Of a stretch of 30,509 nt of DNA, positions 9,244 through 16,275 are shown piece by piece. Origin of the DNA: JADJXV01 sp964527785 (GTDB lineage Bacteria > Bacteroidota > Ignavibacteria > Kapaibacteriales > UBA961); assembly GCA_964527785.1 (NCBI GenBank), contig CAZGNO010000045.1, positions 1-30,509 of the forward strand. The letters run 5' to 3'. The translations under genes and the position numbers were made by a program. The notes under the pieces were generated by a model, which was not told where the DNA came from, ran no database searches, and saw only the letters and a program-made list of their open reading frames with translations. Numbering within the stretch: position 1 is the first letter of the stretch; every line of letters begins with the position of its first letter.

Positions 9244-9285
9244 AAAACAGTAACAACGATATACTGTTTCATAAATCCAGTATAT
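9244..9285. promoter_or_regulatory. Overlapping inverted repeats in divergent intergenic region
   Basis: AAACAGT (9245-9251) pairs with ACTGTTT (9263-9269), and ATATACTG (9259-9266) pairs with CAGTATAT (9278-9285). The two pairings are mutually exclusive because they share ACTG. The half-site CAGTA/TACTG thus appears three times. It sits between the divergent PD40 and kbl genes, so it may be an operator. AT-rich chance is possible. Confidence 0.35.
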
Positions 9286-9382
9286 TAACTACACAACCTG
9301 CACCAAAATATTTCTCATTTTTGACAGACAGATTATCATGTTACTATGCCCACAAAAGCAAGAAAAATGACTAAATTTGCGC

Positions 9383-9471
9383 AATAGTATGTATCCATCC
9401 GTTAGAGTGGGTTTCCAAATTCACACTAACGGATGAAATTTACGAAACAATAGCTAGTGCAACATACTATT
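9383..9471 (+). promoter_or_regulatory. Nested palindromic leader structure upstream of kbl
   Basis: The inner arms CATCCGTTAGAGTG (9396-9409) and CACACTAACGGATG (9422-9435) are complementary at 13 of 14 positions. Pairing can extend into the loop (TT/AA after two G-T wobbles). Outer arms AATAGTATGT (9383-9392) and ACATACTATT (9462-9471) match over 10 bp. No T-tract follows the inner stem. The structure ends about 45 nt before the kbl ribosome site. It may be an operator or an RNA leader element. Confidence 0.6.
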
Positions 9472-9531
9472 TTTCAAAATGATCTTATTATCCAAACGCC
9501 CATTTCTCAATTTCCAAGAGGATCAATCCCT

Positions 9532-10731
9532 ATGTATGGTGAATTTCAACAACATCTTCAACAAGAACTAACATCAATTCGTGAAAGTGGTCTTTATAAA
9601 TCCGAACGGGTCATTACTTCCCCGCAAGGTCCTGAAATTACCGTTGAAGGGGTAAATGGATCAGCCCTAAATTTTTGTGCTAACAATTATCTTGGTCTTT
9701 CATCACACCCAAAAGTGATTGCATCGGCTAAAGAAGCTCTCGATTCACACGGCTACGGAATGTCGAGTGGACGCTTTATTTGCGCCAATTTAGAGATTCA
9801 GAAAACGTGCGAAAGCAAGATTGCTGGTTTTTGCCATACTGACGATTCTATTTTGTATGCTGCGTGCTTTGATGCAAATGGCGGAGTGTTCGAGCCGCTT
9901 CTCGGTGAGATGGATGCAATCATCTCGGATGAACTGAATCACGCCTCAATTATTGACGGTGTACGTCTTTGCAAAGCGAAACGGTATCGCTATAAATGTG
10001 CGGACATGGCAGACCTCGAAGATAAACTTCAAACAGCCCAAGCAGATGGTGCAAGATTCATCATGATAGCTACTGACGCTGTTTTTTCGATGGACGGGAC
10101 AATCGCCCCTCTTGATAAAATCTGCGACCTTGCCGATAAGTACAGCGCACTCGTTATGGTGGACGAATGTCACTCAATGGGCTTTATGGGTAAAAATGGA
10201 CGTGGTGTCATTGAGTATTGCGGTGCTTTAGGGCGAGTTGATATTATTACCGGAACACTTGGCAAGGCACTTGGGGGTGGCATCGGAGGGTTTACAACCG
10301 GACGTAAAGAGATAATTGAACTTTTGCGTCAGCGTTCACGACCCTATCTGTTTAGTAATTCATTACCGCCGTCGGTCGTAGGGGCTTCCATTGCAATTTT
10401 TGATTTGCTTTCAGAAACAACAGAACTTCGTGACCGCCTTGAAGAAAACACACTCTATTTCCGTGAGAAAATGACGGCTCTCGGCTTTGATATTAAGCCC
10501 GGTACACATCCGATTACCCCGATTATGCTCTATGATGCAGTCCTCGGCCAGCAGTTTGCTCAGAAGTTACTTGCCGAAGGTATCTATGTTATAGGGTTTT
10601 TCTATCCGGTTGTTCCTAAAGGTTTGGCGAGGATTCGTGTTCAAATTTCTGCAGCGCATACCCGTGAACATTTGGATACCGCTTTAGCAGCGTTTGGGAA
10701 AATCGGGAAGGAATTAGGGGTAATTAAGTAA
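9532..10731 (+). CDS. kbl: Glycine C-acetyltransferase (2-amino-3-ketobutyrate CoA ligase)
   Basis: PLP-dependent cytosolic enzyme of the alpha-oxoamine synthase family. It cleaves 2-amino-3-oxobutyrate with CoA to glycine and acetyl-CoA in threonine breakdown. Seen here: NFCANNYLGLSSHP near the N-terminus, DECHSMGFMG, and ITGTLGKALGGG with the PLP lysine at K245 (E. coli Kbl uses K244). At 399 residues it matches the family (398). I start at ATG 9532 (MYGEFQQHL, as in homologues), with AGAGGA (9517-9522) 9 nt upstream; the GTG at 9457 lies within the palindromic leader and adds residues without homology. Family members 8-amino-7-oxononanoate synthase and serine palmitoyltransferase are less likely given the GLYKSERVITSPQ start. 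No threonine dehydrogenase gene is adjacent; hbd follows 41 nt later. Confidence 0.93.
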   Translation: MYGEFQQHLQQELTSIRESGLYKSERVITSPQGPEITVEGVNGSALNFCANNYLGLSSHPKVIASAKEALDSHGYGMSSGRFICANLEIQKTCESKIAGFCHTDDSILYAACFDANGGVFEPLLGEMDAIISDELNHASIIDGVRLCKAKRYRYKCADMADLEDKLQTAQADGARFIMIATDAVFSMDGTIAPLDKICDLADKYSALVMVDECHSMGFMGKNGRGVIEYCGALGRVDIITGTLGKALGGGIGGFTTGRKEIIELLRQRSRPYLFSNSLPPSVVGASIAIFDLLSETTELRDRLEENTLYFREKMTALGFDIKPGTHPITPIMLYDAVLGQQFAQKLLAEGIYVIGFFYPVVPKGLARIRVQISAAHTREHLDTALAAFGKIGKELGVIK

Positions 10732-10772
10732 CATTACTTTTCTTCGCTCTTACCACTTAACTATAAATAATT

Positions 10773-11621
10773 ATGAACATATCAATCTGCGGTGCGGGTA
10801 CAATGGGACGAGGAATCGCCATTGCTTGCTTACAAGCTGAACATTCAGTCGTGCTCTTTGATTTGAATGAAGAAGCAACCAAAAAAGCACATGAGTATAT
10901 TGCTTCTCAACTTCTCAAAGCTGTTGAGAAAAATAAAATTAAAAAAGAAAATGCGGATATATGTTTGGAACGACTTGTATGCAGTACTTCAATTACGGAT
11001 GCAGCTAAAGGTGAGTTTATTATCGAAGCAATTATCGAAAAACCCGAAGTAAAATTTGATTTATTCGCCTCACTCGAAAACGCCGGATTTGCCGAAAATG
11101 CGATTCTAGCAACCAATACTTCTTCCCTTTCCGTTAATTTACTTGGCTCTAAACTTCGCAAACCGCAAAATTTTGTAGGGCTGCATTTTTTCAACCCTGC
11201 GAACTTGATGAAGTTAGTCGAGATTGTCCGCTCACGTCAAACATCAGAAGAAACATTGGAACGGTCAGTCAGTTTTATAAGAGCACTCGGTAAAACCGCA
11301 GTCATTGCTAAAGATGTCCCGGGATTCATTGTGAATCGAGTTGCCCGTAATTATTATAACGAAGCAATGAAGATTGCAACTGAAAATGCCTCGGAACCTG
11401 AGCAAATAGACAGAATAATGAAGTCACTCGGCTTTAAAATGGGACCGTTTGAACTGATGGATTTGATAGGAAATGACGTCAATCTTGAGGTAACCAAGTC
11501 AGTCTATGAGCAGTATTTCCACGAAGCACGATTTACACCCTCAAATATGCAACAAGACATTGTAAATGCAGGAATGCTTGGACGTAAAACCGGCAAGGGC
11601 TTTCACGATTACACCAAATAA
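10773..11621 (+). CDS. hbd: 3-hydroxybutyryl-CoA dehydrogenase
   Basis: A soluble NAD(P)-dependent enzyme that interconverts 3-hydroxybutyryl-CoA and acetoacetyl-CoA. The N-terminal Rossmann fold has GAGTMGRGIA (residues 7-16). The active-site residues of the clostridial Hbd family fall at the same numbers here: S117, H138 (in GLHFFNPANLMKLVE) and N188 (in DVPGFIVNR). The C-terminal domain has MGPFELMDLIGNDVN and ends LGRKTGKGFHDY. The 282-residue length is typical of the stand-alone enzyme rather than the fused FadB type. It lies 41 nt after kbl and 14 nt before the OmpA gene, in one probable operon. Acetyl-CoA from Kbl could feed this branch, but the link is inference. Confidence 0.93.
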   Translation: MNISICGAGTMGRGIAIACLQAEHSVVLFDLNEEATKKAHEYIASQLLKAVEKNKIKKENADICLERLVCSTSITDAAKGEFIIEAIIEKPEVKFDLFASLENAGFAENAILATNTSSLSVNLLGSKLRKPQNFVGLHFFNPANLMKLVEIVRSRQTSEETLERSVSFIRALGKTAVIAKDVPGFIVNRVARNYYNEAMKIATENASEPEQIDRIMKSLGFKMGPFELMDLIGNDVNLEVTKSVYEQYFHEARFTPSNMQQDIVNAGMLGRKTGKGFHDYTK

Positions 11622-11635
11622 CCCAAGAAGAAATT

Positions 11636-13285
11636 ATGATTCAATTGTTTCTTTTTTCAATAGTTTGCTTTTTTGCTGTCTGCTCACAAATGTTCGCACA
11701 AACCGAGACGGTTTTGCCAATCACAAGTGATACTACTTACAAAACTATTACATCACCATCGTCTTTCCCTAAGCGTGTTTATGAAAAACAAACACTTTAC
11801 CCTAACGGACGTTTAGAGGTCGGCGGATTATTCTTTTCTACCAAGTATTTTGGTGAATTTACCGATAATAATATCGGATTGGTGTATGGTGCGACCACCC
11901 GGTATATGATGCCATTCTTTCCCGAAATTGGATTTGGAGCACGTCTTACAAGCGGATACTTAAAATATGACCGACGATATAAAGAACGTTTCGGCGATGA
12001 CTGGGAACGCCAGTATCCTGTAAATGATTTCCCGACTTCAGAAGTTAAGGGTGAAATACGCAGAACAAGGGTAACTGCTTTTGAACCATTATTCTACCTA
12101 AACCTTTTTCCCAGACAACGATTAAATTATTACCTGTTTGCCGGATACAGCGTCCTCTTATTCATTCCCCAAGATATTGACGAAGACCCCCTCGACGGTG
12201 TAGGAAAACACATACATTATCAAGATTACAAAGACGAACACAAAGCTTCGTTTCATCCTGTTGGCGGAATTGGGATTGATTACTACCTTACGCGTAATAT
12301 ATCTGTTGGCATTCAGGCAGCGTACCGGTACATGAAAACCGATATTTTGGATGGGTATGCCCAGTTGATTGCAAGTGGCAGTACAACCAATCCTGATGCT
12401 TACGCAGAGTTTGGTCTAAAACTTTCCTACTATTTATTTGGAAGTTCTGATACTGACAGCGACGGGATTTCAGATGAGGAAGAAGAAAAGTTGGGTACTA
12501 ACCCCTTTGCATCAGATACCGATGGCGATGGAATTTCTGACTTCGATGAAATCTATTCTCATAAAACTGACCCTTTTTCAACTGATACTGACAGAGACGG
12601 GCTCTCGGATTCAAAGGAAATTCTGGATTATCGTACAAACCCACTCACTCCCGACACTGATAATGACGGTCTCCCCGACTCGGACGAACTGCTTGTCTAT
12701 AAAACTAATCCTCTTTTTGCTGACACCGACGGCGATACCATTAGTGATAGCAATGAAATTAAAAACGGAACAAACCCGCTCAGCAACGATACAGATACCG
12801 ATACAATCACCGACAACCTTGATAAATGTCCGGCAATGTTTGGATATGTGGAACATAACGGGTGTCCTGTACCCCCTAAGGCAAATATTGTGCATGACAC
12901 TATTATTCAAACAAAGGAAGTAGTGCGCGTTGTCGAAAAGGGGCAGTCGTTTACCCCCTATGGTATCAACTTTAAGAGAGGAAAATCTGAGATTGAAATT
13001 GAATCCGAGCCGATTTTGACAAGCGTTGTCAAATGGCTGCGTGATAATCCTACAATTACCGTCGAAGTTCGCGGACATACCGATTCGGAAGGATCGGCTG
13101 ATAAAAACGTTACTCTATCACAACAGCGGGCTGAGTCTGTAAGAAGTTACCTCGTTAAGGAAGGAATAGACCCGACGCGACTATCAGCTAAGGGTTTGGG
13201 TAAGAATGTCCCGGTTGCAGATAATAATTCCGAAAAAGGTAAAGCCCAAAATCGTCGTATTGAATTTTATGTAAAAAATAAATAA
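11636..13285 (+). CDS. OmpA-family outer membrane protein with TSP3 calcium-binding repeats
   Basis: A 549-residue outer-membrane protein. It has a signal peptide (1-22, ending QMFAQ) and a beta-barrel-like N-terminal domain (about 30-265, alternating aromatic/polar strands). Six thrombospondin type 3 repeats of DTDxDGxxD form follow (about 270-395), expected to bind calcium. The C-terminal OmpA/Pal domain (about 440-549) carries VEVRGHTDSEG and TLSQQRAESV. The peptidoglycan-binding Asp and Arg are 15 residues apart, as in E. coli OmpA. The protein therefore probably tethers the outer membrane to the cell wall. The ribosome site is weak (AAGAAGAAA). The last two TSP3 repeats are degenerate. 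Its neighbours upstream are metabolic genes and downstream an SPFH gene. Confidence 0.92.
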   Translation: MIQLFLFSIVCFFAVCSQMFAQTETVLPITSDTTYKTITSPSSFPKRVYEKQTLYPNGRLEVGGLFFSTKYFGEFTDNNIGLVYGATTRYMMPFFPEIGFGARLTSGYLKYDRRYKERFGDDWERQYPVNDFPTSEVKGEIRRTRVTAFEPLFYLNLFPRQRLNYYLFAGYSVLLFIPQDIDEDPLDGVGKHIHYQDYKDEHKASFHPVGGIGIDYYLTRNISVGIQAAYRYMKTDILDGYAQLIASGSTTNPDAYAEFGLKLSYYLFGSSDTDSDGISDEEEEKLGTNPFASDTDGDGISDFDEIYSHKTDPFSTDTDRDGLSDSKEILDYRTNPLTPDTDNDGLPDSDELLVYKTNPLFADTDGDTISDSNEIKNGTNPLSNDTDTDTITDNLDKCPAMFGYVEHNGCPVPPKANIVHDTIIQTKEVVRVVEKGQSFTPYGINFKRGKSEIEIESEPILTSVVKWLRDNPTITVEVRGHTDSEGSADKNVTLSQQRAESVRSYLVKEGIDPTRLSAKGLGKNVPVADNNSEKGKAQNRRIEFYVKNK

Positions 13286-13299
13286 TTGTACCCGTCCAT

Positions 13300-13328
13300 T
13301 CGGGAAAATTTACCCGATATTTTTAATT
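13300..13328 (+). terminator. Weak terminator-like hairpin after the OmpA gene
   Basis: TCGGG (13300-13304) pairs with CCCGA (13313-13317), followed by TATTTTTAATT. The stem is only 5 bp and competes with a CCCG/CGGG pairing just upstream (13291-13304). Partial termination at most. Confidence 0.3.
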
Positions 13329-13348
13329 CATAATTTTTTGGAGGTTTC

Positions 13349-14284
13349 ATGGAAACTACTACCATCATCTTTTTGCTTCTTCTTGTTGTTTTTTTCTTTT
13401 CAACATTCAAGACAATTGCTCAAGGACAAATAGGAGTTGTAACAATATTCGGTAAATATCGCCGGATTATGATGCCCGGTTTGAACTTCAAGCTGCCGTT
13501 AATCGAAACTATCTACAAAAGAATTTCTATTCAAAACCGATCAGCAGAATTGGAATTTCAAGCTATCACCGGCGACCAGGCAACTGTTCAATTCAAAGCC
13601 CTGCTCCTCTTTGCTGTGTTTGATCAACACGAAGAAACTATCAAGAATGTCGCCTTTAAATTCGTTGACGAAAAAAACTTTATGCAAACCCTTGTTCGAA
13701 CTGTGGAAGGTTCTGTACGGAGTTTTGTAGCTACTCAGAAACAAGCGGATATTCTTGGTTCACGAAGTGAAATAGTTGACCATGTAAAACATCAGATTGA
13801 CCAAACTCTCGAAACATGGGGGTACCATTTAATAGATATGCAAATGAACGACATTGCATTCGACACTGCAATTATGAAATCAATGGCACAGGTTGTTGCA
13901 TCTAACAATCTGAAAGCCGCTGCAGAAAATGAAGGACAGGCACTCTTGATTACCAAAACCAAGCAAGCAGAGGCAGAAGGTCGTGCAATTAAAATTGCAG
14001 CACTAGCCGAAAAAGAGGCAGCCCAACTTCGCGGTCAGGGTATTTCGCTTTTCAGAGAAGAAGCTGCAAAAGGTATGAGCGAAGCAATTAAGCAATTACA
14101 AGGCAGCCATTTGGATGCATCGGTCATGCTCTTTTCGATGTGGACAGAAACTATCCGCCATGTTGCCGAAAACGGCAAAGGAAATGTTATTTTTCTTGAC
14201 GGGTCGGTAGATGGAATGGAACATTCGATAAGGCAACTTATGGCTATGAACAGCGGTAATTTATGGAAGGGACAGAAGGAATAA
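13349..14284 (+). CDS. SPFH/Band 7 domain membrane protein (stomatin-like)
   Basis: A 311-residue protein with one N-terminal hydrophobic anchor (residues about 4-24) followed directly by the SPFH/Band 7 domain: GQIGVVTIFGKYRRIMMPGL (near 27-46), IQNRSAELEFQAITGDQATV, and a charged coiled-coil stretch rich in Ala/Glu/Lys (KAAAENEGQALLITKTKQAE). Such proteins oligomerise into cage-like or scaffold assemblies on the inner membrane and often associate with a protease (HflK/C with FtsH) or NfeD. No NfeD or protease partner is next to it. A strong GGAGG (13340-13344) lies 4 nt before the ATG, slightly close. The family call is secure; the substrate or partner is unknown. Confidence 0.88.
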   Translation: METTTIIFLLLLVVFFFSTFKTIAQGQIGVVTIFGKYRRIMMPGLNFKLPLIETIYKRISIQNRSAELEFQAITGDQATVQFKALLLFAVFDQHEETIKNVAFKFVDEKNFMQTLVRTVEGSVRSFVATQKQADILGSRSEIVDHVKHQIDQTLETWGYHLIDMQMNDIAFDTAIMKSMAQVVASNNLKAAAENEGQALLITKTKQAEAEGRAIKIAALAEKEAAQLRGQGISLFREEAAKGMSEAIKQLQGSHLDASVMLFSMWTETIRHVAENGKGNVIFLDGSVDGMEHSIRQLMAMNSGNLWKGQKE

Positions 14285-14426
14285 AGCAGGTAAACAATGA
14301 CTCATAGATGGCATTTTCAACTAATTTAGATAGGGGCAGTCATATTCCTATTTCTCGTAAGTACTTATTGCTTTGCATTCATTATATTGCAATTTATTTA
14401 TTACAATCTAAACACGGAATCCTGTC

Positions 14427-15143
14427 ATGACAAATCTTGCTGTAAATATAGACCATATTGCAACAATCAGGGAAGCACGCGGCGGTACTCAACCTGAACC
14501 GCTCACAGGAGCGTTACTGGCTGAACTTGCAGGTGCTTCGGGAATAGTATGCCATCTACGTGAAGACAGGCGGCATATTAACGAACGTGACGTAAGATTG
14601 CTCCGTGAAACAATTACGACGAAATTAGATTTGGAAATGGCAGCAACCGAAGAGATTATTTCAATTGCACTCGAAATATTGCCGGAACTGGTTACCTTTG
14701 TCCCTGAAAAACGAGAGGAATTAACGACGGAAGGTGGTCTTAATGTAGTAGGTAATGTTCATTATTATACAAATGCAACGGGTATCATGCATGATCATGA
14801 TATTCAAGTGAGCTTTTTTATTGAGCCGTCAGAAGACCAAATTGAAGCGGTCGTAAAAGCAGGCGGGGATATTGTGGAATTTCACACAGGTATTTATGCG
14901 AATGCAATTACCGCCGCAGCACGCGACAATGAACTTCGCCGTCTTTATAGTGCATCTGAAATTGCAGCGGAAGCAGGACTCAAAGTAACGGCTGGACACG
15001 GTTTGGATTATCATAATGTAGCCCCAATTTGCCTCATCCCTCAAATGGAAGAAATCAGTATCGGTCATGCAATTATTGCCCGTGCTGTTTTTGTAGGGAT
15101 AGACCAGGCGGTTCGGCAAATGATAGCGGCAATGCGAGGGTAA
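14427..15143 (+). CDS. pdxJ: Pyridoxine 5'-phosphate synthase
   Basis: A cytosolic TIM-barrel enzyme that condenses 1-deoxyxylulose 5-phosphate with 3-amino-2-oxopropyl phosphate (from PdxA) to pyridoxine 5'-phosphate, the last ring-forming step of the DXP-dependent vitamin B6 pathway. Seen: NIDHIATIREARGG (7-20), HLREDRRHI (43-51), FVPEKREELTTEGGL (91-105), EFHTGIYA and TAGHGLDYHN. The 238-residue length is normal. The preceding 142-bp gap suggests its own promoter; only a weak GGA precedes the ATG, and a TAAGTACTTA palindrome lies about 60 nt upstream. PLP is the cofactor of Kbl, which is encoded earlier in the same run. pdxA is not in the window. Confidence 0.95.
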   Translation: MTNLAVNIDHIATIREARGGTQPEPLTGALLAELAGASGIVCHLREDRRHINERDVRLLRETITTKLDLEMAATEEIISIALEILPELVTFVPEKREELTTEGGLNVVGNVHYYTNATGIMHDHDIQVSFFIEPSEDQIEAVVKAGGDIVEFHTGIYANAITAAARDNELRRLYSASEIAAEAGLKVTAGHGLDYHNVAPICLIPQMEEISIGHAIIARAVFVGIDQAVRQMIAAMRG

Positions 15144-15175
15144 TTGCTTTAATACGTAAACTTATCGTATTTTTG
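15143..15175 (+). promoter_or_regulatory. Candidate Bacteroidota-type promoter for dusB-tilS-hpt
   Basis: TATTTTTG (15168-15175) fits the Bacteroidota -7 consensus TAnnTTTG. TTG at 15144-15146 lies 21 nt upstream of it, matching the usual spacing to the -33 element. It is in the 95-bp gap before dusB. AT-rich sequence makes chance matches common, so support is modest. Confidence 0.35.
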
Positions 15176-15238
15176 TAGTATATTGTTCAATTAGGCGGTG
15201 TTTATTACTCGCAAAGCATTCTTTTCAACTGACTTCAA

Positions 15239-16258
15239 ATGGCAACTCTGACAATTGGCAAAACTACCGTAGAAAACGGAATACTCCTTGCACCACTGGA
15301 AGACGTAACTGAACTTCCGTTTAGAGTGATAAGTAAGCGTCTTGGCGCGGATATTGTTTATACTGAATTTATATCGTCTGACGGATTAGTACATGACGCA
15401 CGACGTTCGCTTGAAAAGTTGCGTCTAGCTGACGAAGAACATCCTGTAGCAATACAGATTTTTGGCGGTGATATCGAAGTCATGAAAGAAGCTGCACTCA
15501 TGGCAGAAGCATCCGAACCGGACTTTTTGGATATTAATTGCGGCTGCTGGGTGAAGAATGTGGTGGCTCGTAGTTCAGGTGCTGCTTTGCTCAAGGATCT
15601 TCCGGCAATGGCTGCAATGACCAAAGCACTTGTGGATACAGTCAAACTACCGGTAACGGTCAAGACACGTCTTGGATGGGATCCAAATAACATTGTCATT
15701 GTAGAAGTTGCAAAGATGCTCGAGCATGCAGGTGCATCTGCGCTTACTGTGCATTGCCGTACACGTGATATGGGACATCAGGGTAATGCAGACTGGACAT
15801 GGATACCAAAAATTAAAGAAGCTGTTTCGATACCGATTATATTAAATGGTGACGTAACTACCGTTCAGGACGTTAAAAGAGCATTTGACACTACAGGATG
15901 TGATGCTGTAATGATCGGACGCGGTGCAATCGGAAATCCTTTTATTTTCAGACGGTCAAAATTATATTTAGCTACAGGAGTAGTCCCTCCGGAACCCTGT
16001 GCAGAAGAACGGATAGCTGTACTGTTAGAACATTTACAGCTTTCAATAAATCATAAACCGGAACGGCGTGCAATTCTAGAATTTCGGAAGTTTTATGGCG
16101 GGTATTTACGCGGATTATATAATTCTGCACCCGTAAAACAGGATATTCAACAATTATTATCCTATCCTGAGATTGAAGAACGGTTGCGCCGCTATATCGA
16201 ATTTTTAGCCGAACGGATGGATGTTCAAGAACAGCCCGCCGAAGAAGCAACAACATAA
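15239..16258 (+). CDS. dusB: tRNA-dihydrouridine synthase, DusB-like
   Basis: FMN-dependent enzyme that reduces specific uridines in the tRNA D-loop to dihydrouridine using NADPH. The TIM barrel shows APLEDVTELPFR (18-29), VAIQIFGGD, the active-site segment DINCGCWVK (98-106) with the catalytic Cys103, VKTRLGWD, TVHCRTRDMGHQG and NGDVTTVQDV plus VMIGRGAIGNPFIF, which contact FMN. The 339-residue length is normal. The usual GCP motif is GCW here: the Cys is kept, the Pro is not. The partner gene tilS starts 17 nt downstream, so two tRNA-modifying enzymes are co-transcribed. The DusB subgroup is assigned from overall motif similarity; the exact uridine position is not shown. Confidence 0.9.
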   Translation: MATLTIGKTTVENGILLAPLEDVTELPFRVISKRLGADIVYTEFISSDGLVHDARRSLEKLRLADEEHPVAIQIFGGDIEVMKEAALMAEASEPDFLDINCGCWVKNVVARSSGAALLKDLPAMAAMTKALVDTVKLPVTVKTRLGWDPNNIVIVEVAKMLEHAGASALTVHCRTRDMGHQGNADWTWIPKIKEAVSIPIILNGDVTTVQDVKRAFDTTGCDAVMIGRGAIGNPFIFRRSKLYLATGVVPPEPCAEERIAVLLEHLQLSINHKPERRAILEFRKFYGGYLRGLYNSAPVKQDIQQLLSYPEIEERLRRYIEFLAERMDVQEQPAEEATT

Positions 16259-16275
16259 ATCAAGGAATTATAAGC

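Noticed and set aside
9457..9531. Extended GTG start for kbl
   Set aside because: The added 25 residues lie partly in the palindromic leader, lack homology to Kbl N-termini and have no ribosome site. ATG 9532 gives the family length and a good AGAGGA.
12438..12923. 161-codon frame inside the OmpA/TSP3 gene
   Set aside because: A shadow of the aspartate-rich TSP3 repeats in another frame.
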